Shown here in pieces: positions 1-6,863 of a stretch of 27,250 bases of DNA (positions are counted from its first letter, which is position 1; every line of letters starts with the position of its first letter). The stretch comes from Bacilli bacterium (GTDB lineage: Bacteria; Bacillota_I; Bacilli_A; RF39; UBA660). Location: the NCBI GenBank assembly GCA_017411235.1, contig JAFPMR010000124.1, positions 1-27,250 of the forward strand, given 5' to 3'. A program made the translations under genes and the position numbers. The notes below the pieces were generated by a model. That model made no database searches, was not told the DNA's origin, and saw only the letters and a list, made by a program, of their open reading frames with translations.

Positions 1-1
1 G

Positions 2-694
2 GATAAGAATTATACTAAAGAAGATATAGTTGATCGTAAAGGTGGACTTAAGAGAGAAAGAACTAATAAGTTACCTATAAGAAAAGAAACAACTATTGAA
101 GAAGCTGAAAAGAATCTTGAAGATGAAGAAGTTGTAGTAAGTGTTGAATCTGTAAGAAGAAAAGCTTATGGTGACGATATAGAACTTCCAAGAGAATCAA
201 AAAAGGTTTCAGAAAAAGTTGAAGAACCAAAGAAGGAAGAAAAGGTTACTAAACCATCTGAAGAGGTTTATAAAGAAGTTGAAGAAGAAAACGATATTAA
301 ACCTGTAGAAGATATAGTAGAACCTGAAATTCCAGAACCAGTAGTAGAAGAAGAACCTTCTGTTGAAGATCAAATTGAGGATGAACATTTTGAAGTAGAA
401 GATAAAGGTGAGTTAGATTCTGTTATTGAAGAAGTTGTTCCTGAAGCTAAAGCAGAAAAAGTTGAAAAGAAAAAAATGAAAGTATTAGATGATTTAGAAA
501 AAACTAGTACTTTAAAAATATTAGATGATATTGAAAAAGAATTGAATTCAATTAAACCTATTTCTAAGGAAGCTGAAGAAGAGGAAGATGCTATGGTAAA
601 AGAGCATGAGAAATCTTTAGATGATACTTTAGAAAATGATTTGTTTAATTTAATTGATTCAATGTATGAAGAAGGGGAAGAAGACGATGACTGA
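2..694 (+). CDS. Acidic Glu/Lys-rich protein, 5'-truncated (C-terminal 230 residues)
   Basis: The reading frame is open from the first complete codon at position 2 to a TGA stop at 692-694, so the gene starts upstream of the window. The visible part is dominated by Glu, Lys, Val and Asp, with runs such as PEIPEPVVEEEP, and has no membrane segment or recognised catalytic motif. The last 70 residues look helical and may form a coiled coil; the protein ends EEGEEDDD. The stop lies inside the next gene, whose ATG is at 687, so the two overlap by 8 bases and are probably translationally coupled. Coupling to a DUF948-like and a YtxH-like gene suggests a cell-envelope or membrane-associated role, but the function is unknown. 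An internal ATG at 476 could start a short product, but the upstream frame is continuous and has the same composition, so I treat it as internal. Confidence 0.75.
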   Translation, partial: DKNYTKEDIVDRKGGLKRERTNKLPIRKETTIEEAEKNLEDEEVVVSVESVRRKAYGDDIELPRESKKVSEKVEEPKKEEKVTKPSEEVYKEVEEENDIKPVEDIVEPEIPEPVVEEEPSVEDQIEDEHFEVEDKGELDSVIEEVVPEAKAEKVEKKKMKVLDDLEKTSTLKILDDIEKELNSIKPISKEAEEEEDAMVKEHEKSLDDTLENDLFNLIDSMYEEGEEDDD

Positions 695-977
695 GTTTTT
701 ACAAACAGCACTACCAATAGTAATTTACATTCTATTAATAGTTCTATTGATAGTATCTATAATCCTAGGAATTAAAGCTATTAAAACAATGGATAAAGTT
801 GATAAAGTTGTTGACGATGTTAATGACAAAGTTCAATCATTAAATGGCTTATTCAATTTGATTGATTATACTACTGAGAAGGTAGTAGCAATAACTGATA
901 AAGTTACTGATGCTTTTGGTGGTATTTTCGGTAAATTGTTTAAACGTAAACGTAAACGTTATAGTGAGGAGGATTAA
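687..977 (+). CDS. DUF948/YtxG-like small membrane protein
   Basis: This 96-residue protein has one strong N-terminal membrane helix (about residues 8-30) followed by an amphipathic, probably coiled-coil segment rich in Asp, Lys and Val (about 32-60). It ends in a very basic tail containing KLFKRKRKR. That layout resembles the DUF948 (YtxG) family of Gram-positive envelope proteins. The neighbouring YtxH-like gene supports this, since ytxG and ytxH are adjacent in Bacillus. I chose the ATG at 687 because GAAGGGGAAG lies just upstream and because it overlaps the preceding stop; a longer reading from 654 lacks a good ribosome binding site. The exact biochemical role is unknown; a scaffolding or stress-related membrane role is inferred from the family. 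Confidence 0.7.
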   Translation: MTEFLQTALPIVIYILLIVLLIVSIILGIKAIKTMDKVDKVVDDVNDKVQSLNGLFNLIDYTTEKVVAITDKVTDAFGGIFGKLFKRKRKRYSEED

Positions 978-979
978 TT

Positions 980-1402
980 ATGGGAAAAAAGAGAAAAGGT
1001 TTTGGAGGATTCTTATTTGGTGCTTTAGTTGGTGTAGGAATTGGAGTATTATTTGCACCTAAATCTGGTAAAGAAACTAGAAAAGAACTAAAGGAAAAAT
1101 TTGATGAATTAGTTAAAAAAGTTAAAGAAATGGACAAGGAAGAAATTAAAGAAGCTTTCTTGAAAAAAATTGAAGAAATAAAAGAAGGATTTGCAGATTT
1201 AGATAAAGAAAAAGTAGCTGCAATTGCTAAGGAAAAAGCAACAGCTTTAAAAGATAAGATTGTTGAATTATCTAAAGCTGCTAAAGAAAAAGCTACTCCA
1301 GCTGTAGAAAAAGCGGTTGAAAACGTTAGAGTTAAGGCGGTTGAGGTATTAAAAAATACAACTGAAAAGCTTGAAAAAAGTGATAAAAAAGTAAAAGCAT
1401 AA
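980..1402 (+). CDS. YtxH domain protein
   Basis: This is a 140-residue protein. Residues about 8-30 form a Gly-rich hydrophobic helix (FGGFLFGALVGVGIGVLFAP) followed by KSGKETRKELKEK, the classic YtxH-domain pattern. The rest is a long Lys/Glu/Ala-rich helix, likely coiled coil, with repeated KEKA-type segments. Start ATG 980 follows a GAGGAGG ribosome binding site and lies two bases after the upstream stop, so it is co-transcribed with the DUF948-like gene. YtxH proteins are small membrane-linked proteins often tied to general stress in Bacillus; no enzymatic activity is expected. An intrinsic terminator directly follows. Confidence 0.8.
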   Translation: MGKKRKGFGGFLFGALVGVGIGVLFAPKSGKETRKELKEKFDELVKKVKEMDKEEIKEAFLKKIEEIKEGFADLDKEKVAAIAKEKATALKDKIVELSKAAKEKATPAVEKAVENVRVKAVEVLKNTTEKLEKSDKKVKA

Positions 1403-1432
1403 AATAATCTGATTTACAGATTATTTTTTTTT
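1402..1432 (+). terminator. Intrinsic terminator after the YtxH-like gene
   Basis: A perfect 10-bp stem (AAATAATCTG at 1402-1411 with CAGATTATTT at 1417-1426) with a 5-base loop is followed by a run of T to 1432. It starts at the stop codon and closes the first operon. Confidence 0.9.
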
Positions 1433-1449
1433 GTAAGCACCTTTTTGTA

Positions 1450-1478
1450 TTGATAAATATCTTTATAAATGGTATGAT
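1450..1478 (+). promoter_or_regulatory. Sigma-A-type promoter with extended -10 for the surface protein gene
   Basis: TTGATA (1450-1455) and TATGAT (1473-1478) are separated by exactly 17 bases, with TGG immediately before the -10 (extended -10). It lies 25 bases upstream of the ATG at 1503 and directly after a terminator, so the surface protein has its own promoter. Confidence 0.75.
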
Positions 1479-1502
1479 TATTTGTAGATAGGATAGATTA
1501 AT

Positions 1503-3473
1503 ATGATGAAAAAAATAACGAGGTATTTATTATTTATTTTATGTATGTTAGTTAGTGGTATTACTATTGCTAGTGCTACTGTTACAGTTACTAGTAGTGG
1601 TGATGTTGTTACTGTTAAAGGAAGCAATCCTACTGGTATAGGTTTCTATTATAATACAAGTAATTCATATAATACTGCTAAGAGTTTTAAGACATACGGA
1701 TATGTAACTACTGGTCAAGGCCAAGTTAGTTTAAAGAATGGTAGTTATTATTTTTGGTCTGTAAATACAGCTGGTGGTCTACAAAGTTATGGACCATATA
1801 ATGTTTCTGGATCTTGTAAAAATGATGCTACAAAAACTAATATGACTGGAACATTTACTGTTGAAAGATGTTATATTAAAACAGCAAATGCTACAACTCC
1901 AGAAGTTAGTGGAACGATGGCTACTTGTGCTAATGGTTATTACTTAGATCAAAGCAAATTAACTGTTGTTTCTAATGGTTGTAAGAATTTAAATTTAGGT
2001 AATTTAAAACAAAGATATTGTAAGGTAGTTGTTTCTGCTACATGTACTAAAGGTACTGATCCTAGCGGAGGCGGCGGTTCTTCTGGTGGAGGTGGATCTT
2101 CCGGTGGTGGAGGCTCTTCTGGTGGAGGAAGTTCTTCCGGTGGAGGAGGTAGTAGCTCTGTATCTGCTGCTAAATTAAGTTCCTTATATGTTTCTAATGG
2201 AACTTTATCTCCAGCATTTAAACCTGGAACTAAAAAATATAATGTTACTGTAGATTCTAGTATATCTTCAGTATATATTGATGCTAGTGTTTCTGGTGGT
2301 AAGTTTGTTAATAACTATGGACCAAGAGATGTTAGTTTAAGTTATGGTTCTAATACTGCTCAAATTAAAGTTAAGAATAGTGCTGGTAAAGTTACTACTT
2401 ATACTATTTATATCAATAGAACAGATGGTAGAAGTGAAGTTAATACTTTATCTAATTTAACTGTAAGTACTGGTGAATTAAGTCCAGCATTTAGTAGTAC
2501 AACTACTGATTATGTAGTTAAAGTACCATATGAAGTTGAAACTATTACTATTGATGCTACTTTAACTGATAGTAATTCTAAATTCTTATCAGGATATGGA
2601 CCTAGTTCTTATCAATTAAGCCCTGGTAATAATGTTATTTATATCAAGACTCAAAGTCAAAAGGGCGCAACTAATGTTTATTCTATTAATGTTATTAGAG
2701 AAGATATTCCAAGTGAATGTACTACTAATACTGAAGAATTAGCATTATTAAAAGGTATTGATTTATCAGTTGATAATCCTAATGTTGTTGTAGATCAAAT
2801 TCCTGATTTTGATCCATACAAGAAGACATATGATGGTTTAACTGTTTCTAATGAAGTTACTAGTTTAACTATTACACCATTAACAATGGATGAAGCCGAT
2901 ATGGATAATGTTGTAATTGAAGGAAATGGAGACTTAGAAGTAAACATTTCTAGAGATATTACTATTACTGTAACAAGTAAGAAGTGTCCTAATTATTCAA
3001 CTGTCTATACATTAAATGTTACTAGACAACCAGTTCATGAACCATCATCAATTGCAGATTTGGAAAATATTGAAATTGATGGCCATGAAGAATTTAAGTT
3101 TGAACCAAATGAGTTAAAATATAATTTAGTCTTAAATAAAGGTGAAAACAAATTAAATATTAATCTAACTAAGAAAGATGAATCTACAGAATGTACTATT
3201 GAAGGAAATGAAGAATTAAAGAATGGTTCTAAAGTTACTATTACATGTACAGCTGAAGATACAGTAGAAAAACGTGTCTATGAAATCAAGATAACTGGTG
3301 TTAAAAAAGGCACAAGTGTAATTCTAATAGTTATTATAATTATCTTAATTATATTATTATTAATCTATCTATTACTAAGACTATTAGGTTATAAGATTTA
3401 CTTCAATTTTGCTGTAATCGGTGCATTCTTCAGAGGAATCGGAGAAAAGATTAAGAATATATTTGACAAATAA
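1503..3473 (+). CDS. Secreted, membrane-anchored surface protein with cadherin-like beta-sandwich domains
   Basis: The 656-residue protein has a Sec signal peptide (residues 1 to about 26) and an N-terminal Cys-containing domain (about 27-185) that I do not recognise. A Gly/Ser linker follows at about 189-218, made of five SGGGGS-like units. Then come four beta-rich modules (about 222-306, 310-400, 413-510, 515-600) that match the bacterial Cadherin-like beta-sandwich (PF12733) pattern. Modules 1 and 2 are clearest, with LSSLYVSNGTLSPAF and LSNLTVSTGELSPAF. A single membrane helix at about 604-630 precedes a short basic cytoplasmic tail, so the domains face outward. It is a stalk-like adhesin or envelope protein; the ligand is unknown. 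There is no LPXTG signal. ATG 1503 is followed by a second ATG at 1506; either could start the protein, with GGATAG upstream. It has its own promoter, and the next gene also has its own. Confidence 0.8.
   Translation: MMKKITRYLLFILCMLVSGITIASATVTVTSSGDVVTVKGSNPTGIGFYYNTSNSYNTAKSFKTYGYVTTGQGQVSLKNGSYYFWSVNTAGGLQSYGPYNVSGSCKNDATKTNMTGTFTVERCYIKTANATTPEVSGTMATCANGYYLDQSKLTVVSNGCKNLNLGNLKQRYCKVVVSATCTKGTDPSGGGGSSGGGGSSGGGGSSGGGSSSGGGGSSSVSAAKLSSLYVSNGTLSPAFKPGTKKYNVTVDSSISSVYIDASVSGGKFVNNYGPRDVSLSYGSNTAQIKVKNSAGKVTTYTIYINRTDGRSEVNTLSNLTVSTGELSPAFSSTTTDYVVKVPYEVETITIDATLTDSNSKFLSGYGPSSYQLSPGNNVIYIKTQSQKGATNVYSINVIREDIPSECTTNTEELALLKGIDLSVDNPNVVVDQIPDFDPYKKTYDGLTVSNEVTSLTITPLTMDEADMDNVVIEGNGDLEVNISRDITITVTSKKCPNYSTVYTLNVTRQPVHEPSSIADLENIEIDGHEEFKFEPNELKYNLVLNKGENKLNINLTKKDESTECTIEGNEELKNGSKVTITCTAEDTVEKRVYEIKITGVKKGTSVILIVIIIILIILLLIYLLLRLLGYKIYFNFAVIGAFFRGIGEKIKNIFDK
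2067..2156 (+). repeat. Five degenerate 18-bp tandem units encoding a Gly4-Ser2-like linker
   Basis: Five consecutive 18-base units, in frame, each encode GGGGSS or a close variant. The units differ by synonymous changes (GGA/GGC/GGT, TCT/TCC/AGT/AGC), so the peptide is conserved while the DNA has drifted. The block is locally GC-rich in an AT-rich gene. It forms the flexible hinge between the N-terminal domain and the cadherin-like stalk. Confidence 0.85.
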
Positions 3474-3490
3474 AATTAAGTTGATATAAT
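3463..3490 (+). promoter_or_regulatory. Near-consensus sigma-A promoter for the T-box/deoC/tyrS operon
   Basis: TTGACA (3463-3468) and TATAAT (3485-3490) are both perfect consensus hexamers with a 16-base spacer. The -35 lies inside the last codons of the upstream surface protein gene. Transcription would start near 3497, just before the T-box leader. Confidence 0.85.
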
Positions 3491-3496
3491 CTTATT

Positions 3497-3630
3497 TAAT
3501 TAGCGATGAAGGAATTTACGACTCTGGAGCTAAAACGTTTACTCGCGTTAAGAGATAAAGTGTATGATAAAGTTCATAAACTAAGGTGGTACCGCTACAG
3601 TAGTAGTCCTTAGATTTATGAACTTTTTTA
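3497..3630 (+). promoter_or_regulatory. T-box riboswitch leader (probably tRNA-Tyr sensing)
   Basis: The conserved T-box motif AAGGTGGTACCGC is at 3583-3595. The antiterminator can be drawn in full: helix CTAAGG (3581-3586)/CCTTAG (3608-3613), 7-base bulge TGGTACC (3587-3593), and upper helix GCTAC/GTAGT (3594-3598/3603-3607) with an AGTA loop. The bulge TGGT matches an ACCA tRNA end, so discriminator A, as in bacterial tRNA-Tyr. Stem I is short. A GCGA/TCGC base pair block (3503-3506/3543-3546) flanks a possible TAC (Tyr) specifier at 3540-3542; another TAC lies at 3517-3519. The tyrS gene in the downstream operon supports Tyr specificity; the specifier choice is tentative. Confidence 0.85.
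3569..3629 (+). terminator. T-box terminator hairpin
   Basis: An 18-bp helix pairs 3569-3586 with 3608-3626 (one bulged A at 3614) and is followed by TTT. The antiterminator sits in the apical part of this same hairpin. A competing small hairpin TATGA (3563-3567)/TCATA (3574-3578) would break the lower stem, which may be the switch. Confidence 0.75.
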
Positions 3631-3649
3631 TTTTATAGGAGGTATTGTT

Positions 3650-4297
3650 ATGGAATTGAATAAATATATTGATCATACTAATTTGAATCGTAGTGCTACT
3701 AAAAGCGAAATAGATAAGCTTTGTAAAGAAGCTATAGAATATGATTTTGCTTCTGTATGTGTACATCCTTATTATGTTGCTTATGCTAAAAAGTTACTTA
3801 AGAAAAGTGATGTTAAAGTATGTACTGTTATAGGATTCCCTTTAGGAATGAATACTACTGAAGTTAAAGTTTATGAAACAGAAGATGCTTTAAAAAATGG
3901 TGCTGATGAAATAGATATGGTTATTAATGTAGCAGCATTAAAAGATGAAGAATTCTATTATGTAGAAAAAGAAATTAAGAAAATTAGAGATGTTGTTAAA
4001 GGCAAAGTATTAAAAGTAATAATTGAAGAATGCTGTTTAACAGAAGATGAAATTGTAAGAATTACTAGAATATGTAATGAGTGCAAAGTTGATTATGTCA
4101 AAACCTCAACTGGTTTTGATGAACATGGAGCAACAATGGAAGCAGTACATATTATTAGAGAAAATAAAAAAGATGATGTTGGAATAAAAGCTAGTGGTGG
4201 CATAAGAGATTATGAAACTGCTATGAAGTTTATAGATGCTGGTGCTACTAGAATTGGTACATCAAGCGGAGTTAAGATAATGGAAGGTGAGAAGTAA
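3650..4297 (+). CDS. deoC: Deoxyribose-phosphate aldolase
   Basis: This 215-residue protein is a class I aldolase that cleaves 2-deoxy-D-ribose 5-phosphate to glyceraldehyde 3-phosphate and acetaldehyde in cytoplasmic deoxynucleoside catabolism. Its length is usual for the short bacterial form. Family motifs are present: KVCTVIGFPLG (57-66), EIDMVIN with Asp89, VKTSTGF with the Schiff-base lysine Lys151, and the second active-site lysine Lys180 in IKASGG. The C-terminal phosphate-binding SGG and GTSSG loops are intact. TAGGAGG lies just upstream of ATG 3650. Its stop overlaps the tyrS start by one base (TAATG), and both lie behind the T-box, so expression should rise when charged tRNA-Tyr is low. 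An aldolase under aminoacylation control is unusual; the link may only reflect operon capture. Confidence 0.95.
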   Translation: MELNKYIDHTNLNRSATKSEIDKLCKEAIEYDFASVCVHPYYVAYAKKLLKKSDVKVCTVIGFPLGMNTTEVKVYETEDALKNGADEIDMVINVAALKDEEFYYVEKEIKKIRDVVKGKVLKVIIEECCLTEDEIVRITRICNECKVDYVKTSTGFDEHGATMEAVHIIRENKKDDVGIKASGGIRDYETAMKFIDAGATRIGTSSGVKIMEGEK

Positions 4298-5535
4298 TGG
4301 CAAAAGAAATGACATTTTTTGAAGAACTACAATGGCGTGGTTTAGTACAAGATATCAGTAGTCCTGATTTAATTGAAAAGATTAATAATGGAGGATTAAC
4401 ATTCTATATTGGAACTGATCCAACTGCTGATTCTATGCATATAGGACATTATAGTTCATTTTTGATAAGTAAGAGATTTGCACAACATGGACATCATCCA
4501 ATTTTATTAGTTGGTGGTTCAACTGGTTTAATTGGAGATCCTAAACCTGATGCAGAAAGACCAATGATTACTAAAGAAGAAGTGGAACATAATATTCAAG
4601 GTTTAAAGAAACAAGCTGAAGAAATCTTTGGATTTGAAGTAGTTAATAACTATGATTGGACTAAAGATATTAGTGTTTTAGATTTCTTAAGAGATTATGG
4701 TAAATACTTTAATGTTGGTTATATGTTAGCTAAAGACAAAGTTAAATCTAGATTAGAAACTGGTATTACATATGCGGAATTTAGTTATATGATTTTACAA
4801 GCATTAGATTTCTTATGGCTATATGAAAATAGAAACTGTACTTTACAGGTTGCAGGTAGTGATCAATGGGGTAATATAACTTCAGGTATTGAATTAATTA
4901 GAAAGAAATTAGATAAAGAGGCTTATGGTATGGTAATGCCTTTAGTTACTGATTCAACTGGTAAAAAGTTCGGTAAAACTGAAGGTAATGCTTTATGGTT
5001 AGATAAGAATAAAACTAGTAGTTATGAAATGTATCAATATTTAATTAATCTAGAAGATGAAATGATTATTAAGTATTTAAAGATGTTAACATTCTATACT
5101 CCTGCAGAAATTGAAGAGTTAGAGCGTCAACATAATGAAGCACCTCATTTAAGATTAGCTCATAAAGCTTTAGCTAAAGATATTATTACTGGTCTTCATG
5201 GTGAAGAAGAGTATGAAAAAGCTGTTAAGATTAGTGAAGCATTATTTGGTGGTACTTTAGAGGGATTAAGTGCTGACGATTTAATTCCATTAGCTAAACA
5301 AGTACCTAATCTTAAGTTAGTTGAAGGTGTTAAACTAATTGATATGTTAGTTGATAATCAAATTTGTTCTAGTAAGAGAGAAGCTAGAGAAATGTTAGAA
5401 AGTAATGCAATTAGTTTAAATAATGAAAGACATACTGATGAAAATGAAGAAATTACTAAATCTATGGCTATAGATGATAAAGTAATTATTATTCGTAAGG
5501 GTAAGAAGAAACAATTTATTGGTATTTTTGAATAA
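4297..5535 (+). CDS. tyrS: Tyrosyl-tRNA synthetase
   Basis: This 412-residue class I synthetase attaches tyrosine to tRNA-Tyr in the cytoplasm. The HIGH signature is at residues 48-51 (SMHIGHYSSF). The KMSKS-type loop appears as KFGKT at 224-228, the variant typical of bacterial TyrRS. The tyrosine-binding region includes YAEFSYMILQALD and GSDQWGNI (about 159-194). A C-terminal S4 RNA-binding domain spans about 345-405, so the protein is full length. The ATG overlaps the deoC stop by one base. Control is expected through the upstream T-box, with read-through when uncharged tRNA-Tyr binds. A hairpin terminator follows the stop. Confidence 0.97.
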   Translation: MAKEMTFFEELQWRGLVQDISSPDLIEKINNGGLTFYIGTDPTADSMHIGHYSSFLISKRFAQHGHHPILLVGGSTGLIGDPKPDAERPMITKEEVEHNIQGLKKQAEEIFGFEVVNNYDWTKDISVLDFLRDYGKYFNVGYMLAKDKVKSRLETGITYAEFSYMILQALDFLWLYENRNCTLQVAGSDQWGNITSGIELIRKKLDKEAYGMVMPLVTDSTGKKFGKTEGNALWLDKNKTSSYEMYQYLINLEDEMIIKYLKMLTFYTPAEIEELERQHNEAPHLRLAHKALAKDIITGLHGEEEYEKAVKISEALFGGTLEGLSADDLIPLAKQVPNLKLVEGVKLIDMLVDNQICSSKREAREMLESNAISLNNERHTDENEEITKSMAIDDKVIIIRKGKKKQFIGIFE

Positions 5536-5537
5536 TA

Positions 5538-5570
5538 AAAATAGAGATTCGATTGAATCTCTATTTTATT
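5538..5570. terminator. Bidirectional terminator between convergent genes
   Basis: A perfect 13-bp stem pairs AAAATAGAGATTC (5538-5550) with GAATCTCTATTTT (5555-5567) across a GATT loop. A and T tracts flank it on both sides. It ends tyrS on the plus strand and also serves the minus-strand EIIB gene, whose last codons lie at its edge. Confidence 0.85.
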
Positions 5571-5878
5571 ATGTCTTTTATGTATTCTTTTAATTGTTTA
5601 GCATCTTTACCAAATATAATCTTTAATTGATTTTCAGTTTCTACGATACCTTTAGCTCCTAGTTTTTGAATACCAGGTTTGTCTACTATTGTAGTATCTT
5701 TTAGAATAACTTTAAATCTAGACATATTACATTCAGCATTGATAATGTTTTCTTTTCCACCTAAGCATTTTACTAATTTATTTACTTCGGAAGAGAAGTC
5801 TTTTTTGTTTACTTTAATTACTATTAAGGAAATAATTAGCAATACTGCAATTATTATTAAATAATAATACCAATCCAT
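5561..5878 (-). CDS. Membrane-anchored orphan PTS EIIB domain protein
   Basis: The 105-residue protein has an N-terminal membrane helix (about residues 5-22) and then a glucose-family PTS EIIB domain. The signature is clear: LVKCLGGKENI, then the phospho-cysteine region IINAECNMSRFKV (Cys50 in this numbering), then VDKPGIQKLGAKGIV and a final IIFG segment. EIIB domains accept phosphate from EIIA on that cysteine and pass it to sugar, but here there is no fused EIIC transport domain or EIIA nearby. It may serve a separate permease, or act as a phospho-sensor. I chose the ATG at 5878 because AGGTGA lies 9 bases upstream; a GTG at 5890 in the same frame overlaps that site and is less likely. Confidence 0.8.
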   Translation of the reverse strand: MDWYYYLIIIAVLLIISLIVIKVNKKDFSSEVNKLVKCLGGKENIINAECNMSRFKVILKDTTIVDKPGIQKLGAKGIVETENQLKIIFGKDAKQLKEYIKDIIK

Positions 5879-5899
5879 AAATTTAATCACCTGTTACAA

Positions 5900-5928
5900 A
5901 TTATACTATAAATGGAATTAAAAAGGAA
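5900..5928 (-). promoter_or_regulatory. Possible promoter for the EIIB gene
   Basis: On the minus strand a perfect TATAAT (plus 5900-5905) lies 22 bases before the ATG. At 17 bases further upstream is only TTCCTT, a weak -35, and it overlaps the terminator palindrome of the preceding operon. Confidence 0.45.
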
Positions 5929-5948
5929 GAAAATTAATTTTCTTCCTT
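5918..5948 (-). terminator. Terminator of the thioredoxin-CPBP-phosphoesterase operon
   Basis: Positions 5923-5948 form a perfect 26-base palindrome (13 bases AAGGAAGAAAATT and its reverse complement). On the minus strand it is followed by TTT. The TAA stop of the phosphoesterase gene lies at the centre, so the stop codon is part of the loop. The U tract is short, so efficiency is uncertain. Confidence 0.65.
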
Positions 5949-6863
5949 ATAAAGTCTGTAAAAATTAAAACTTGGTACATTATTGAATCTTAGATTTACT
6001 CCAGTAGTTCCAAGACCATTAGATACATATAAATCGGTTTCATTTAAACGATAATATTCATCGTAGTATTTATCTGCTGTATCTGGTAGAAATAATGGTT
6101 TAATGAAGTTTATTTTGCCTCCTAGAGTAGCACTAGATAGTACTAAGTTTGGATTGTATTCTAAGATACTATCTATAGCATCAGATTCATGGAATATTAC
6201 GATATGATATAAAGTACTTACGTCGATATCATCTATTGGATTATTTATTTCAGAATAAACTGGATTAGATGATATATTATTGAAACCTGTTATAGCTATT
6301 GGAGTTTTATCTTTGTAATATAATAGTTTTGTTTCATTGTTTAGAACTATGAAGTTTGTTTGTTCCATTAGATTATTAAATGTTTCTTGATCATCTTCAT
6401 TACCAATAACAGCATATTTATATAGAGAACAATTTAAGTTTTTTAATGACTCAATTATTTCTTCTTGAATTGTTTCAGTAGGAACAATGTTTTTATCTAT
6501 TAAGTCACCTGTAAAGAAGATGATATCAGGATTTAGTTCGTTAATTCTTTTTACTATTTTATCCAATTGTTTTTTATTTATGGTTGTACCATAATGGATA
6601 TCTGCTAATTGAACAATCTTTATTTCGTCGAAAGAACTCGGAAGTAGGTTTGATTCTACTTTATATTCTCTTACTTTTAAAAGACTAGGGCAGATGATGA
6701 ATGAATAGATACAGAATAGAATGAATATTGCACCTATTGTTAAGCAAATACGCATAAGAATAGGATGCTCTTTTTTTTCTTCTATTTGTTCTTCTTCAAC
6801 TTCAACTTCTACGTTATCTATTTCGTATTTTTTTGATCTAGTTTTTTTTACTTCTTCACTCAT
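5934..6863 (-). CDS. Membrane-anchored metallophosphoesterase-fold protein, probably impaired
   Basis: The 309-residue protein has an acidic cytoplasmic N-terminus (1-35), a membrane helix (about 37-60) and an extracytoplasmic calcineurin-like (YkuE-type) domain. Retained motifs are LADIHYG (D-x-H), TGDLID (GD-x-x-D), GN, and the His in IVIFHESD. Two motifs are broken: the usual GNH(D/E) reads GNED, and the usual GHTHGG reads SATLGG, which removes three metal-binding or catalytic histidines. The C-terminal VSNGLGTTGVNLRFNN block typical of the family is present, so the fold is complete and the frame intact. I infer loss of, or change in, hydrolase activity, perhaps a binding or sensory role. 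Its ATG overlaps the stop of the CPBP gene by four bases (ATGA), with AGGTGG upstream. Confidence 0.8.
   Translation of the reverse strand: MSEEVKKTRSKKYEIDNVEVEVEEEQIEEKKEHPILMRICLTIGAIFILFCIYSFIICPSLLKVREYKVESNLLPSSFDEIKIVQLADIHYGTTINKKQLDKIVKRINELNPDIIFFTGDLIDKNIVPTETIQEEIIESLKNLNCSLYKYAVIGNEDDQETFNNLMEQTNFIVLNNETKLLYYKDKTPIAITGFNNISSNPVYSEINNPIDDIDVSTLYHIVIFHESDAIDSILEYNPNLVLSSATLGGKINFIKPLFLPDTADKYYDEYYRLNETDLYVSNGLGTTGVNLRFNNVPSFNFYRLYKEEN

Noticed and set aside
370..717. Open frame on the minus strand, Ser-rich, 115 residues
   Set aside because: It is antisense to the acidic Glu/Lys-coding gene and to the DUF948-like start; the Ser/Phe-rich product is what reversing GAA/GAT/AAA codons gives, and there is no ribosome binding site.
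2067..2156. CRISPR-like repeat array
   Set aside because: The 18-base units are contiguous, have no spacers, are in frame and encode a Gly/Ser linker; no array is seen anywhere in the window.
5878..5890. GTG start of the EIIB gene at 5890
   Set aside because: The GTG lies within the AGGTGA ribosome binding site that serves the in-frame ATG at 5878.
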